From: Ophiura sarsii
Taxonomy: Eukaryota > Echinodermata > Ophiuroidea > Amphilepidida > Ophiuridae
Direction: 5' to 3'
NCBI GenBank assembly: GCA_035610835.1
Contig: CM069441.1
Coordinates: 104,901,606 to 104,965,605 of the forward strand
DNA: 64,000 nucleotides
The translations under genes and the position numbers were made by a program. Every line of letters begins with the position of its first letter. Position 1 is the first letter of the stretch. Shown one piece after another: positions 11,807-23,007 of this stretch. A model generated the notes under the pieces. The model saw only the letters and a list, made by a program, of their open reading frames with translations. It did not search any database and had not been told where the DNA came from.

Positions 11807-12567
11807 TAAAATATCAAAAACATGGAAAAATATCAAATTGCACGATGGACTTGATTAAATCCACTACACTAAGTGATGGTGTCAATTTGGCAATTTAGAT
11901 CAGAAAATGTTAAAAGACAGTAATAATTCATCGTTGTTTTATACATGTCATAGGATGTGTCGATGTTAAACTTGAGTCGGAATGTATGAATCATATAGTG
12001 ACTTTATGCCTTTGTCCATTTGAAAAACGATTTTACAGTAGCAGTTTTATATAACAAGTAAAAGCTTACTTTCATACCTCTTTTATTGACAACACAGCAA
12101 GCAACAGTAGTTGTTTATGGCAGGTTCCTTATTCATGCTCAATATATGTGACCTGCCACATCAACACATACCTCTGGGGACTTTTGTCCATTGTCTGATT
12201 TTCACATCATCAAAACATGCACAAATCAAGCTTTAAATTGATATCTCACAATTAAAATTCAGCTTTAAGAATCAGGAAATATGAAGAATAGAAGCTTACC
12301 ATTTCATTATATTTTTCAAGACTATTTACTTCATAGAAACTAGAAAATATGACAAGAGGTTTGTTTTTGTGTGATGGGTCACACATATGATGCATCTGCC
12401 CTAAATTCCCATATCTCAGCAACTATCACCTTAATATCAGCCACTATGTGGTACATTAAAAGATATGTGTACACCAATTCATTGACCACATCACATAGTA
12501 TTCTATTGGATGTACTGTCACACATTTTTTGAGAACCAATCTCTCTATCTTTAATTTAATGCCATAA
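11807..12567. other. Non-coding stretch, nothing recognised
   Basis: AT-rich sequence without supportable exon or clear repeat. Confidence 0.4.
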
Positions 12568-12769
12568 TATAGTTTAATCAGTTCCAAATTGGTGAGAAAT
12601 GTAAGGCTTGTATTTATCCATGCGCAAAAAGAATCCATGTTGCACATATTTATTGGTGAAAGACTGCATTTGCGCATCAGAGAGCGGTGGGCAATTAGGT
12701 ATTCCATTTGGGCCCGCTAATAAATATTAGCCGCACAATTTTTGCCAATTTGGAACTGATTAAACTATA
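12568..12769. mobile_element. MITE, ATAGTTTAATCAG family, copy 4
   Basis: This is the best-preserved ends of the family: TATAGTTTAATCAGTTCCAA at the left and TTGGAACTGATTAAACTATA at the right, an almost perfect 27-bp TIR. About 200 bp, non-coding. Confidence 0.85.
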
Positions 12770-12939
12770 ATCAATGTTGATTACGAAACTGTAAGTGTTT
12801 TCATTATTATAGAGCTTTACCTTTTTTTTAGAGAAATTTATCAAGAAAAGTGTAAGATTGAGTCACTTTTTCAAGCGCTGGGTGAAATAGATAATTGATA
12901 TGGAACACAATGTGATGCAGTCAATGAATGATATTCTTC

Positions 12940-13126
12940 GTGTCAGCTCAAGTTAGGGTGACATCAGTGCGTATTTCAGTGAACGCATCATGGCATCCCA
13001 AGTGTAAATCCACTGCGACTGTGCATGCATACGCGCGATCAAAGACAATTGTCTGCTTTGGGGCAGAAAGTGCTGCGCCTATCACTAGACAATACGCTGT
13101 CATCACCTCCCAACTTGAGCTGACAC
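12940..13126. mobile_element. Short TIR element (GTGTCAGCTCAAG ends)
   Basis: The left end GTGTCAGCTCAAGTTAGGGT is matched in inverse by CCAACTTGAGCTGACAC. The match continues inward to GTGCGTATT/AATACGC, so the TIR is about 36 bp in a 187-bp element. The small open frames on both strands here follow from this symmetry. Confidence 0.75.
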
Positions 13127-14860
13127 AGAGTAGTCTGCTAAACCATATCATATGAATAAATGTACCAACAAAAGCACATGTGAGAGATCCAGTGCCATAG
13201 TAATTCCACTGGGTGTACCTCTCTGTGAATAGACGTGTATGTAGTGAATACTGACATTAATCATTGCTCTGTCTCAACCTAGTCTATATCCCAAGGTTCA
13301 TCATGGTGGCATCTTATGTTTTATAACCACATCACTGTAGTATGCAATCACATGGGCAATGTATTGGACAATTACATTATATGCTTAATCAAGATACAAT
13401 TATACCAATGTTGCCTTTGTGTGCAAAAAAACCAAACCTGGGTAAAAATGTAGTCCCTCACCATTTGATGTGTATCATATGGGTATTAGATTTATGTCAG
13501 ATGGGTATTTCATTGTTACATGGAACAGGGGTTCTATTTAAAACATAGACGTGTTTATATTAAACACATCTATGACAATACAAATTAGTTACTTACCGTG
13601 TTTGGTAGTGTTGAAGTAAATAGCACATTTCTTTCTTTCAACATGCATTATATTCTCTGATACACTTTTTTATATTATATCTGAGATATTTTCATGTCTC
13701 TTCAAATCCTCTTACATTGTTTTCATTTTTAAATCACTTTCAAGGAGTTGGACCAAACACCAGGAGGGCAAGTGAAAGCCGCATTAATCAAGGGTTTAGT
13801 ATGAAAATAATTATACTCATCAAAAATTGGAAGGCTGGTATACTGTTTTGTGATGCATCATATCAAAGGGTTGTCAAATGATGACAAATATGGGATTTTG
13901 ACGATGTTTAACAGAAGGTCAAGCAAGCATTTTAATTATTCTAATTTTTGAAAAATGATAAATTAATTGATAGCAAACTGCATTGCTAAATGTCCTCTTG
14001 TATGTAAAGCTACCTCTTTATGAAACTTCAATAAATATTTTCTTAATTAAGAACAGGACCGTTATGAAACTATAATTGAAATTGAGGCCGTCGCGCGTTA
14101 ATGCGGCATCACAGGCCTCACTGACATCACTGCAGGGTGAACGGCCAAAGAAAAACATTAGTTCTTTTTCAAATCGATTTTTATCCTACTACTTAAATCA
14201 TGGGAGTCATTTGGGGGATTAATGGAGATTATAATTATTTATTCACAATTAATGGATTTTCCATACAATCAATTGGTATTCAAAAAAGATTATATTTTTG
14301 GTTTTGGTTTTATTTTTGTAAGCTCATGAATCCTCTTCATGTTCTCTATTGCATCACATATGTATCATATTTCTTGTAATGATTCTCTGTGGTTTTAAAT
14401 TTTACTATAAAAAAAGAGTCATTATGACAATAGCAGTCACTTAACTGATCCACAATTATGACATTTTCTGGTTCAAATAAGGTATGTTTTTTCTCCAAAT
14501 ATGGTATGTTCTAGACTACAGGTTTTGATTACAAATATGGTCTTTTTGATTACAATGGTATGTTCTTACAGTTTCAGATATATATCATATTGAATGTCTT
14601 AGAACACTGCAGTTAAACTTCACTTTTTTGTAGCTGATAACTGTACATAAATGACAAAATATATATGTGATAATATTCAAGTAAAAGATACTATTAAATA
14701 GGCAGATGCCTTTTACTAATATTATGAGTTTTTGTGTAGTCTCTAATATCTCTCTGTGCACTAAAGTAATCCGAGCGTACACCCGTTATTTTGTTATACG
14801 CAAGTGTCACATGGTCACATGTACAATTTACACTAGCACCCAAAAGTCTTCGGACACTTG
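13127..14860. other. Long non-coding stretch
   Basis: No exon is supported. A fragment resembling the interior of the ATAGTTTAATCAG MITE (GCACTAAAGTAATCCGAGCG) lies at about 14757-14777. Confidence 0.35.
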
Positions 14861-15662
14861 GAGCGGGTTTCTACTGGGGAACTTGACGGTAATTAAGTTG
14901 CCCAGTAGAAACAGCCAGATAACGCTAATTAATGCTAAGGCCAAACAAAATTAAAGGTTCGTCTCAAAGCTTGCGCGCGAAATGCAGAAAATTGTCAAAT
15001 CAATTTTTTTTTTCCCTACAAATTTTTATTTCGAGTTTTTATTAAAAATATCGGCAGATTTTCCTTTTCTCAAACTTTTACATGACTCAGGTCTTCAAAA
15101 AACGCTGCACAATTGTTCTTATACACAACTACATCACAATATTCATTTCAAATAGAAAAAACAAATATCAGAAAGTGTCAACGGTTGCAAATAGTAAGAG
15201 TAAAAATTGCCACACAAATAAAATTTAAAAAAAAAAAAAAAAATGGAAGACAAAAAACAGCGCGCGTCGCCCGATTTTGAAGCCTTCGCAAGCTTTGAGA
15301 CAAACTTTTATTTTTGTTTGGCCTAAGTTTTGTAACCGCAAAAACCTTCACAAACCAGGTTTGTTAACGGTAATTAACGCTAACTTGCCCAGTAGAAACG
15401 GCCATTTTAAATCTTAACGCTAACTTCTTGTGACCCGGAAGTATACAAGTACATGCTGGATTCTATGCATTGTGAGGTAGTCTTTTCAGGTGGGGCAGCA
15501 TTTTTGGTATAACAAATGTCAAATGTCGTGGCCCATCGATTAGGACGCTTATAAACTTAGCGGTAACTTTTCGCGAGTAGAAACAGGGGTTTAAAAAGTT
15601 AGCGGTAATTAATGTTAAGTTAACTTCAATTCATTTTCCAGTGCCCCAGTAGAAACACGCTC
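14861..15662. mobile_element. TIR element with GAGCGGGTTTCTACTGGGG ends, carrying a nested MITE
   Basis: The left end GAGCGGGTTTCTACTGGGGA is matched in inverse by GCCCCAGTAGAAACACGCTC. The motif GCCCAGTAGAAAC recurs internally near both junctions. The middle (14938-15324) is a second, unrelated element. Candidate target duplication is only a weak TTG. Confidence 0.65.
14938..15324. mobile_element. AGGCCAAA-family MITE (nested)
   Basis: Ends AGGCCAAACAAAATTAAAGG and TTTTATTTTTGTTTGGCCT, followed inward by GTCTCAAAGCTTGCG and its inverse CGCAAGCTTTGAGAC. It sits inside the 14861-15662 element, so it inserted later. Confidence 0.75.
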
Positions 15663-16303
15663 TTGGTTTATGTGATGGTTTCAAAATCATCCCAGATATC
15701 ATATTTAGACTGTAATGTTTAATTATGAGTTGGAAAATGTGATGCTGAATCTCTTCTCATTAATAAATTCATGTTTCCTGCAACATCTGCTCATTTCATG
15801 AACTTGAAGAAAATATGTGCCTATGTTGAATCCCCATACAAATTTCCAATTGAAAATAGCTCATGAATAATGAATCAAGCTCATAGCCAATGCAATCCAA
15901 TGGTAGGCAGTGTGTCAATTTGACTTCCTTTCATAATAACCTTCGCAATTCTTTGTCAATGGATCACTCAAGTGAAACTTATCTCAAAATTGTTCCTAGT
16001 CTTTAATCTCTCTCAGATATTGAGAATTGATCTCCATAGCCATCTTTAAAAATGGAATATTTCAGGGGGAAAGCTAATTTTACTCTAAATTATATAAAAA
16101 CTATCAAAGAGAAATTTTAATTCACTGAATATTGTTGTTTTCCCTCTAAACCGTCTTAAAATATCTCAAATTTGTTTAAACTTTTTGAACTTTTCATTAA
16201 TTTGTAATCCTAGAATACCAAAAGTCATCTTGGATCTCTGAATGCAATTTCGACTTGCGTTATTCAATGCAATTGGTGATTAAGAATGTCAACGGACATA
16301 TGA
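15663..16303. other. Non-coding stretch, nothing recognised
   Basis: AT-rich sequence without supportable features. Confidence 0.4.
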
Positions 16304-17797
16304 AGAGCTTTGTTGCAAAAGGGCTGTGGTGCATTTTTTTCAAAAATGAGTTTGATATAGAAATGTATAGGGCACTATCATATAGGCCATTCCACAAAAA
16401 TGGGACCATTTGGGCTTATATCATTCTTTGATCCGGGAAACCTTACTGCAAGTATCACAAATGTTTATTAATATTGTGGTAAAATTCAACGAGTTCTACT
16501 CAGAACACCATGGTTTGCCATACTTTGATGACATTATCAGGTTCATTTTATACTGAAAGGCCCTCAAAACCACTAAAACACTGTTTCCCCAGCTCGATGT
16601 CTCAATTGTATGCTGCCGAATTTAATTCTCAATTCAAGTTTTTGTAAGATTTTGGTACAAGTAAATGTAGCAAACGTATCAAACCAAAATATAAAGGCAT
16701 TTAGTTCTGCCTACATTAATCTTAACGTGCACTTTTAATATCAAATGAACTTTCCCCGAAATTCGTGTAATTTCCCATATCCGTACGCCTAGCATTCCAA
16801 CATAAACTGAACGAACTAAATTTTCAATCGTTTATGAACAATCCCGTAGCAAACCCACCATGCTATTAAAATTTTATCACCTCGAAAGTCTCTGGCACAT
16901 CATTTGGGCTATAAACGTTGTTGAAGTTCAGTATTTCAAATGACCGTTTTAAGCTTGTGAACTCTGTGATCAATGTTTCTCGGTAAGTAGGTATTCTGTT
17001 ACCTTATAAAAGGTAATATGTTATGGGTCCAATGTTTTTCTCACCACTTGTGTCGAAAAAAATAGAAATGCAACCATATGGCTTGCAGAAGGTCCGAAAA
17101 GGGGTGAAAGGCGTTATCGTGAACGGCGTTATCATGTAAAGTGTTATCACCCTCATTTGAAGAAAATATTGCAAGAGCACAATCTTTCTTCATTGGAAAA
17201 TCTTTGAGAAGTCTAGATACAGCAGCGAAACATTGAAAACAGTGAGTTTGCTTCTTCTTTCGTGTTCTATATAACGCATATCACTTTGTGAACCAAACGG
17301 TTTCCATCCATGAGTGTTTACTACCGCGCTACACATAGCCACATCGATATATTGAGCAAGTATTGAGTGTATGACAGGATAACCATGGATAACGCTGTTC
17401 GCAGGGATAACGGAATTCACCCTAAAATGTCCATTATCAATAACAAAAGAGAACAACTTCACAATATGCGATGCAGTGTGCATGTAATTTAATACAATAG
17501 TTATGTAACGGTATATACCCCTTTTAAACAAAAATGCAAGCTATATAAAACATTTAAAGTGAAAATTAAATATTTGACCACTGTTTGACGGTCAATATTG
17601 GGAAATTTAGCCCAAATGTATGGTTTAAATCATTTTTAGTATTAAAATTGATTACACAAATAAAGATTCTGCAACAGCTACATGATGTATGTCAGTTTCA
17701 ATTGTTTTATCTTTGTTTCAATAACTATCATACACGTGAACGGTGTTATCCAAGAATAATACCATTTAAAAATAGCAAATAAAGTTATCTTTATATA

Positions 17798-18087
17798 AGG
17801 CTAAATTTAAAAAATCTTTTGTCTCAAAGCTCTTCAGTTTTTCAAAACCTAATGCGGAAGTTTTTTGTTTTTTTAAATATAAAATATTGAAATCCTTGTA
17901 AAAGTGACTTTTTGTATTTAAAATGATGTGATCAATGAAATCTGAAAAATCTGTGAAATTTTGGGATTTTTGTTTGGTTTTTTTTGGAAAAAAATAAAAA
18001 TAAAATAAGATTTTTGTTTTTCTAATGCGCATCAATAAACTAACGCGCGCGAGAGCTTTGAGACAAATGATTTTTTTAATTTAGCCT
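17798..18087. mobile_element. AGGCCAAA-like MITE, diverged copy
   Basis: It begins AGGCTAAATTTAAAAAATCT and ends ATTTTTTTAATTTAGCCT. The subterminal GTCTCAAAGCTC and GAGCTTTGAGACAAA match those of the 14938-15324 element. Confidence 0.7.
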
Positions 18088-18495
18088 AATAACATAACTT
18101 TTCAATGTTGGGCTTAAAGAAAATATAACAATTGATACATTACATTACAGGGAATAGTCTTCTGCTAAAATAGAAGTAAAATTGACAAAACAAGTTTTGG
18201 GAAAAGGTACAAAATTGAAAGCACATAGTTGTCAAAAGCGTTGATTCATAGTAAGAGATTTGTTGAGGCTAAAAAATAAAATTCATTCTTCTGTCGCATA
18301 GCTTGTCAAATATTGTTATGGGGGGGGACCTTTCAACGACAAAAAAACAATAATTTTTATATCATATTCGGACTTAGTTAGGGATGTATTGACACTGCTA
18401 ATGCAATATGACACTAGATAACGCCGTTGTGCGTAAAAATGTGAGCAGTGGTGTTCGCAAACATTATTGTTTCTAGTAACTTTAGCATAAGGGTA

Positions 18496-18643
18496 GGGGT
18501 AGGTATATAACGAGATTGCGTTTTTTCCTACCCCTATGTAGTACATAGGGGTAGGTAAATAACGAGATTGCATTTTTTTCCTACCCCTATGTAGTACCCA
18601 GGGGTAGGTAAATAACGAGATTGCATTTTTTTCCTACCCCTAC
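18496..18643. repeat. Three-unit tandem repeat, period about 53 bp
   Basis: Each unit begins GGGGTAGGTAAATAACGAGA and ends TTTTTTCCTACCCCTA, so every unit is itself a small inverted repeat (GGGGTAGG/CCTACCCC). Spacing between unit starts is 52 and 53 bp. Confidence 0.85.
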
Positions 18644-18737
18644 ATATGGGTCATCAAAAATAATCAAAGTAAGCAGATTTGAAACAATTTATTTTCTTAA
18701 TTTTCCAAAGCTGAAATGGTCCCATTTTTATGGCCCA

Positions 18738-18972
18738 TATGTTTCTAGGAAACAAAGTCATTTAAAAAAAACCCTTACATCTCATTGTATACAGCCATTG
18801 AAATTGTTGTTTTGTTGCAAAAGGGCTTGTATCCATAATTAATTCTGGTTACAAGCCCTTTTACAACAAAACAACAACTTCAATGGCTGTATTCAATGAG
18901 ATGTAGGTCTTTTTGAGAAAAAAAAGAGAGTCTTTTTGAAGAGAAAAAAATGACTTTCTTTCCTTGAAACAT
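18738..18972. mobile_element. Hairpin element nested in larger repeat
   Basis: Arms TTTCTAGGAAACAAAGTCAT and ATGACTTTCTTTCCTTGAAA bound the unit. It continues inward as ACATCTCATTG, GCCATTGAA and GTTGCAAAAGGGCTTG, each with its inverse, folding about 18838-18850. It interrupts the right arm of the 16304-19315 region. Confidence 0.6.
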
Positions 18973-20536
18973 ATGATTGTACCCTATACATTTCTATATC
19001 AAACTCATTTTTGAAAAATGATTAAAATAAATGATTTGTTTTTGTGTGGTATTTTCTCTATACAAACAGATGGAGTTTTGTTTCAAAAGGGCTTACATCC
19101 AAATGTTCAATAAAATTATAACATGATTGTAAAAATATTAAAAACTACATGTAGCACATTTGAAATTTATTCCAATTTAAATTAGTATGCGGTGTACCTC
19201 TTTCATAATCCATTCAGTTTTTCAATTGCTCAACTTGAATAATTAGAAACAGTTTTTTTAACTTTTTCTCAAAAAGAGCCAAAGTGGATGTAGGCCCTTT
19301 TGCAAAATACCTCTTAATATATAGACGAGTAACATAAGCAGACAAACCATAAACATTGTCCCTTACTGCGGTGATATGATTTTGTTTGACTGGGAATAGT
19401 TTTATTGATTTAGAGATTTGTTCAGGGCAAAGACAGTTATACAGTGGAACCTCGTTAACACAAACTCTGTTAACACCAAATTCCTGTTAACACAAAGTGT
19501 TATTCAAGTCCCGAGCTTATATTTTACCATTATAATATGACTGGATAACACAAATTCCTGTTAACACAAACTAAAATGTAAGGCCCAGGCAACCTTGTGT
19601 GGCATAATTCTGTTATACCCTACACGCCAACATCGGTAGTATATGGTCACATTTATTAAGTTGGGACCCTATTGCGTCACATGCATACATTTGACAAAAA
19701 ATACATGTGATAATGCTCTAAGCCTAATAACTCAAAAAGTATACATCCAAAGTGTGCAAAAGTATACATTGTTAGAAAGCTGAGATATCTAGAATTGTGA
19801 ATATCTCGTGTTTGTTCCAGTATACAGGGTGAACTAGGAAATATATAGGGTGTAACAAAAGAAATATTACTTTGAAATGTAATTTACCGTATGCTTCCTA
19901 ATTTAAACATAGTGCATTGAAATAAATATTGAACCCCAGATTTGAGAAGCCAAAGGCAAGACCCTTCCGGTCATATATTATTTGTAGGGGTTAACTAATT
20001 GTCAAACGAAAATACAGGGTGATCAAAATGTGTCAATTTTCACATAAAAAACTATATATTCTGTGTGGACGGTATGACAAAAATGTATATAAATGTTGTT
20101 TGTTCAAAAGAAACACTTGAATGAAGTCTATGAACATACCTTTCTGGTAGAAAGGTACAATTCATTCAAATTTGATTATACAGGGTGTCCAAAAATGAAG
20201 AAAACCAATTCGGCTGATTACTTAGAACCACATTTCTGTATTATGAATTGATTACAATGTTAAGCCTGGCATTAATTGCACTGACATCTTGCTAACATAC
20301 ATAGTTAAGTCTGTTGATCTATAGAAATCAGCATTGGATATTGAACAATTTGAAAATTATATAGTAGGGTGACGGAGATGGATATGTTAATCCTAAACAC
20401 TAAAAAGTGATATTAGTGTGCGGATTTGGTGGATAAAATAAGCCAATCCTAAGTAATTAGTATTAATATAATTAACAAAGATTATCTTAAATATTAAGGA
20501 ACATTCAACATTAGGTCCAACTTCATTAAAACACTG

Positions 20537-20558
20537 CACCCCCCCCCCCCCCCCCCAG
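20537..20558 (+). repeat. Poly-C run
   Basis: About 20 consecutive C. Its exact length is likely unreliable in the assembly. Confidence 0.7.
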
Positions 20559-20747
20559 TTACCATTTGAAATGGGTAATAATCTGCTAATAATCAGATGG
20601 TATTTGTTGTATGTAATTAATTAGTAATATTAATTAATTGTGGTTTCAATTAACACTAATTAAGGTTTGGTAATTACTATAATGATACTAATCACACAAA
20701 ATAGTAATTCAATGAACTAATATTACACAAAGTTTAATCATTTATGT

Positions 20748-21228
20748 TGCCCATCACATTGGAAATACATAGAATGCATCCTCACCCGCATGCATCCTCA
20801 CCGCCTCCACCCTGACTAATTGTAATTAACGAGTTATAGTAATTAATCTCAACTTGATTTATACATTTTTCTTATAGATACTATTAAAGCAATAACTTAT
20901 CTTCCAAATGAGACTAAATATACTCAATTGTAATGTATGGTTTGAAAAATATAAGCATTTCAATGGCAAATGAGCGAAAAAAAATTGCCCATCCCATTGG
21001 AATACATAGTGTGCAACTGTGCATCCTCACCCGCGTGCATCCTCAACCGCTTCCACCCTGACTAATTGTAATTAACGAGTTATAGTAATTAATCTCAACT
21101 TGATTTATACATTTTTCTTATAGATACTATTAAAGAAATAAATTATCTTCCAAATGAGACTAAATATACTCAATTGTGATGTATGGTTTGAAAAATGTAA
21201 GCATTTGAATGGCAAATAAGCGAAAAAA
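20748..21228 (+). repeat. Tandem direct duplication, period 238 bp
   Basis: Two units begin TGCCCATCACATTGG (20748) and TGCCCATCCCATTGG (20986). They share long near-identical stretches such as CTGACTAATTGTAATTAACG and ATGAGACTAAATATACTCAA. Confidence 0.9.
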
Positions 21229-21617
21229 TGTGACAAATCCACCCTTTTTAGGGTCCCAACTTAAGAAATGTGACCATATGTGTCGTTCTTGAAAATCATA
21301 CACTATGAATACCTCTGTGAAGGGTAAATAACAGAATTACTCCCTTTGTGTTAACAAGGTTCCACTGTATACAACTTTTCACTCGTTTCATTGCGACTTT
21401 TAAATTGATATCTACTCTCTGTAAAGCAACCTTTCTAAATGTATTAAGCTAATTTCAATTGACCTTTAGACGACTTATTGACTTCTTACATACTAAAGGA
21501 AGGCATCTATTGGTTAGGGTTTATCCAATGTTCTTACATTTGTTATCTTATTGTGACATGGGGCATAAATGAACCACACATCAAGTAAGGAGTACAAACT
21601 TTCTAATCAAAGTTAAG

Positions 21618-22150
21618 TCAGGGTAAAGTAGGGTTGGATGTTTCACTTTTTGTTTGTTTTTGTTCCAACAAGTTGCCCAACTTCACTTGGTTAAGATGCA
21701 GGATTGCTGTTTCTCTCTTGATTTTGAGAATGTCCATTTTTGCCTTGTGGCGTTCCTGTTTCATCTGAAGTAATTCAAACTCAAATTTGTACAGCTCAGC
21801 TTCTGCATCAGGTGTCGGTGACACAGATTTGGATGAGGATACTGTGGTGCTACATGATGTAGAAGAACGCTTTTCTGCATCAGGTGTCGGTGACACGGAT
21901 TTGGCTGGGGATACTGTGTACTCAGCTTCTGCATCAGGTGTCCGTGACACGAATTTGGCTGGGGATACTGTGGTGCTACATGATGTAGAAGAACGCTTTT
22001 CTGCATCAGGTGTCGGTGACATGGATTTGGCTGGGGATACTGTGTACTCAGCTTCTGCATCAGGTGTCGGTGACACGTATTTGGCTGGGGATACTGTGGT
22101 GCTACATGATGTAGAAGAACGCTTTCGTTTTAACGGTGAAGTAGATGAGC
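21618..22150 (-). CDS. Candidate terminal exon with S/T-P repeats and a coiled-coil tail
   Basis: On the minus strand a pyrimidine-rich tract ending in CAG (plus 22151-22153) precedes about 177 open codons ending in TAA at 21618-21620. The N-terminal two thirds is two and a half tandem units of 42 residues, each with KRSSTSCSTTVSPAK and two copies of a TVSPAKxVSPTPDAE-like sequence, rich in Ser-Pro/Thr-Pro. The last 60 residues (ELYKFEFELLQMKQERHKAK onward) are a charged helix, probably coiled coil, resembling the C-terminal helix of Myb/SANT-like transposon partner proteins. That link is by pattern only. No upstream exon was found. The 3' end lies within duplicated segment A (its extent reaches 21674), so the host may be a decayed transposon or a domesticated gene. 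Confidence 0.4.
21799..22128. repeat. Coding minisatellite, 126-bp unit
   Basis: About 2.5 copies of a 126-bp unit, each holding two shorter CTGCATCAGGTGTCGGTGAC-type repeats. Because the period is a multiple of three, the frame stays open. Confidence 0.85.
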
Positions 22151-22241
22151 TGAAAATAAAATTAAACAAATAAATAAACTAGTAATCTAAAAGAACGATA
22201 TTGTTATTTCTATCATTGACAGTGTGTTTAGAAGTTTGAGG

Positions 22242-22439
22242 TACTGTAAAAGCCAATATTTTCGCGCATTTTTATACCATAGACATTTCGCGAATTGGTT
22301 TTTTTCGCGGGCGACCTTCTAGATGCACTGCATGAATGTTGAAAACAATATTTTCATGTGTTATAATTTTTGCGGAAAAATATTTTGCGCGAAAACCGCG
22401 AAAATAAAACCTCCGCGAAAATTTCAGCTTTTACAGCAC
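22242..22439. mobile_element. MITE with TACTGTAAAAGC ends and CGCGAAAA motifs
   Basis: The left end TACTGTAAAAGCCAATATTT then TCGCG is matched in inverse by CGCGAAAATTTCAGCTTTTA then CAG. CG-rich motifs (TTTCGCG/CGCGAAA) repeat inside the 200-bp element. Confidence 0.75.
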
Positions 22440-22519
22440 CATAATCGTTCATTGCAAAAAGATATCAACATTTACTTCATGATCTCCTTTGAGACAAAAA
22501 AATATTGTGTTCTATTACT

Positions 22520-22948
22520 AGGGAGCTTTCGATTTGGACGACGGACGCTTCTACGACAAAATGACACCTCGAGTCCTGTGCGCATGCGTCGACTTAGTAA
22601 TCCGCCGGTCGTCCAATTTCTAGGACCTGTGATCTTAAACTTTCGACACGGACACTTGTACGACGGTAAAACACAAATAGTTACCGTCGTCCCCACAACG
22701 GTTGTTAGTCCCTTTACGCGTTGTAGCATTTAGAGGACCAACGGATGACAAAATTTACGCATTCGCACATGACTCAAAGTGTCATTCAACCGTCCTAGAT
22801 TCATCCGTCGTGCAAATCGAAAGCTCCCTATAATCAGCCGAAGACAGGTCCCAGAAATTGGACAACCGACGGATTGCTAAGTCGACGCATGCGCACATGA
22901 CTCGAGGTGTCATCTTAAGCGTCCGTCGTCCAAATCAAAAGCTCCCTA
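22520..22948. mobile_element. Overlapping MITE pair with GGGAGCTTTCGATTTG ends
   Basis: One unit runs 22520-22830 (AGGGAGCTTTCGATTTGGAC to ATCGAAAGCTCCCTA). A second end at 22948 (CCAAATCAAAAGCTCCCT) bounds sequence that is the inverse of the first part (GAGTCATGTGCGCATGCGTC region). The result is a composite with three related termini. Confidence 0.65.
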
Positions 22949-23007
22949 CTATTAGACCATGAACGACTGACCCTTCTTGAGAGATTAGGGATGGGGAATA
23001 AAATATT

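Larger units (their letters stand above)
16304..19315. mobile_element. Large composite inverted-repeat region (about 3 kb)
   Basis: The left side (GTTGCAAAAGGGCTG, then GAGTTTGATATAGAAATGTA, then AAAAATGGGACC) reappears in inverse on the right at 18718-19012, interrupted there by a smaller hairpin element. The motif TTGCAAAAGGGC or its complement recurs at 16311, 18819, 18857 and 19298. No transposase frame survives. It contains an AGGCCAAA-like MITE (17798-18087), a three-unit repeat (18496-18643) and scattered GTTATC motifs. Confidence 0.5.
19600..21345. mobile_element. Inserted TIR element with 5-bp TSD and empty-site paralogue
   Basis: Bounded by TTGTG at 19595-19599 and 21346-21350. The left end TGGCATAATTCTGTTATACC is matched by TAAATAACAGAATTACTCCC in inverse. 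A longer inner inverted pair is TGGTCACATTTATTAAGTTG and CAACTTAAGAAATGTGACCA. Copy B of the duplicated segment has a single TTTGTG here. The 238-bp tandem duplication (20748-21228), a poly-C run and several CAGGGTG motifs are inside. No transposase frame is left. Confidence 0.8.
19421..21674 (+). repeat. Segmental duplication, copy A (occupied)
   Basis: Starting TTCAGGGCAAAGACAGTTAT, the segment matches 23008-23502 in the same orientation except for a 1.75-kb insertion at 19600-21345. The match ends near the TTGTTCCAACAAGTT string. Both copies contain a MITE with TACAGTGGAACCTCGTTAAC ends. Confidence 0.85.

Noticed and set aside
12928..13155. Open frames on both strands
   Set aside because: Explained by the symmetry of a 187-bp inverted-repeat element.
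18496..18643. CRISPR-like array
   Set aside because: Three near-identical tandem units with no unique spacers, in an animal genome, so it is a minisatellite.
21761..22173. Other frames of the 126-bp repeat (plus-strand and second minus-strand ORFs)
   Set aside because: Repeat periodicity keeps several frames open. Only the 21618-22150 frame has an acceptor and a plausible non-repeat tail.
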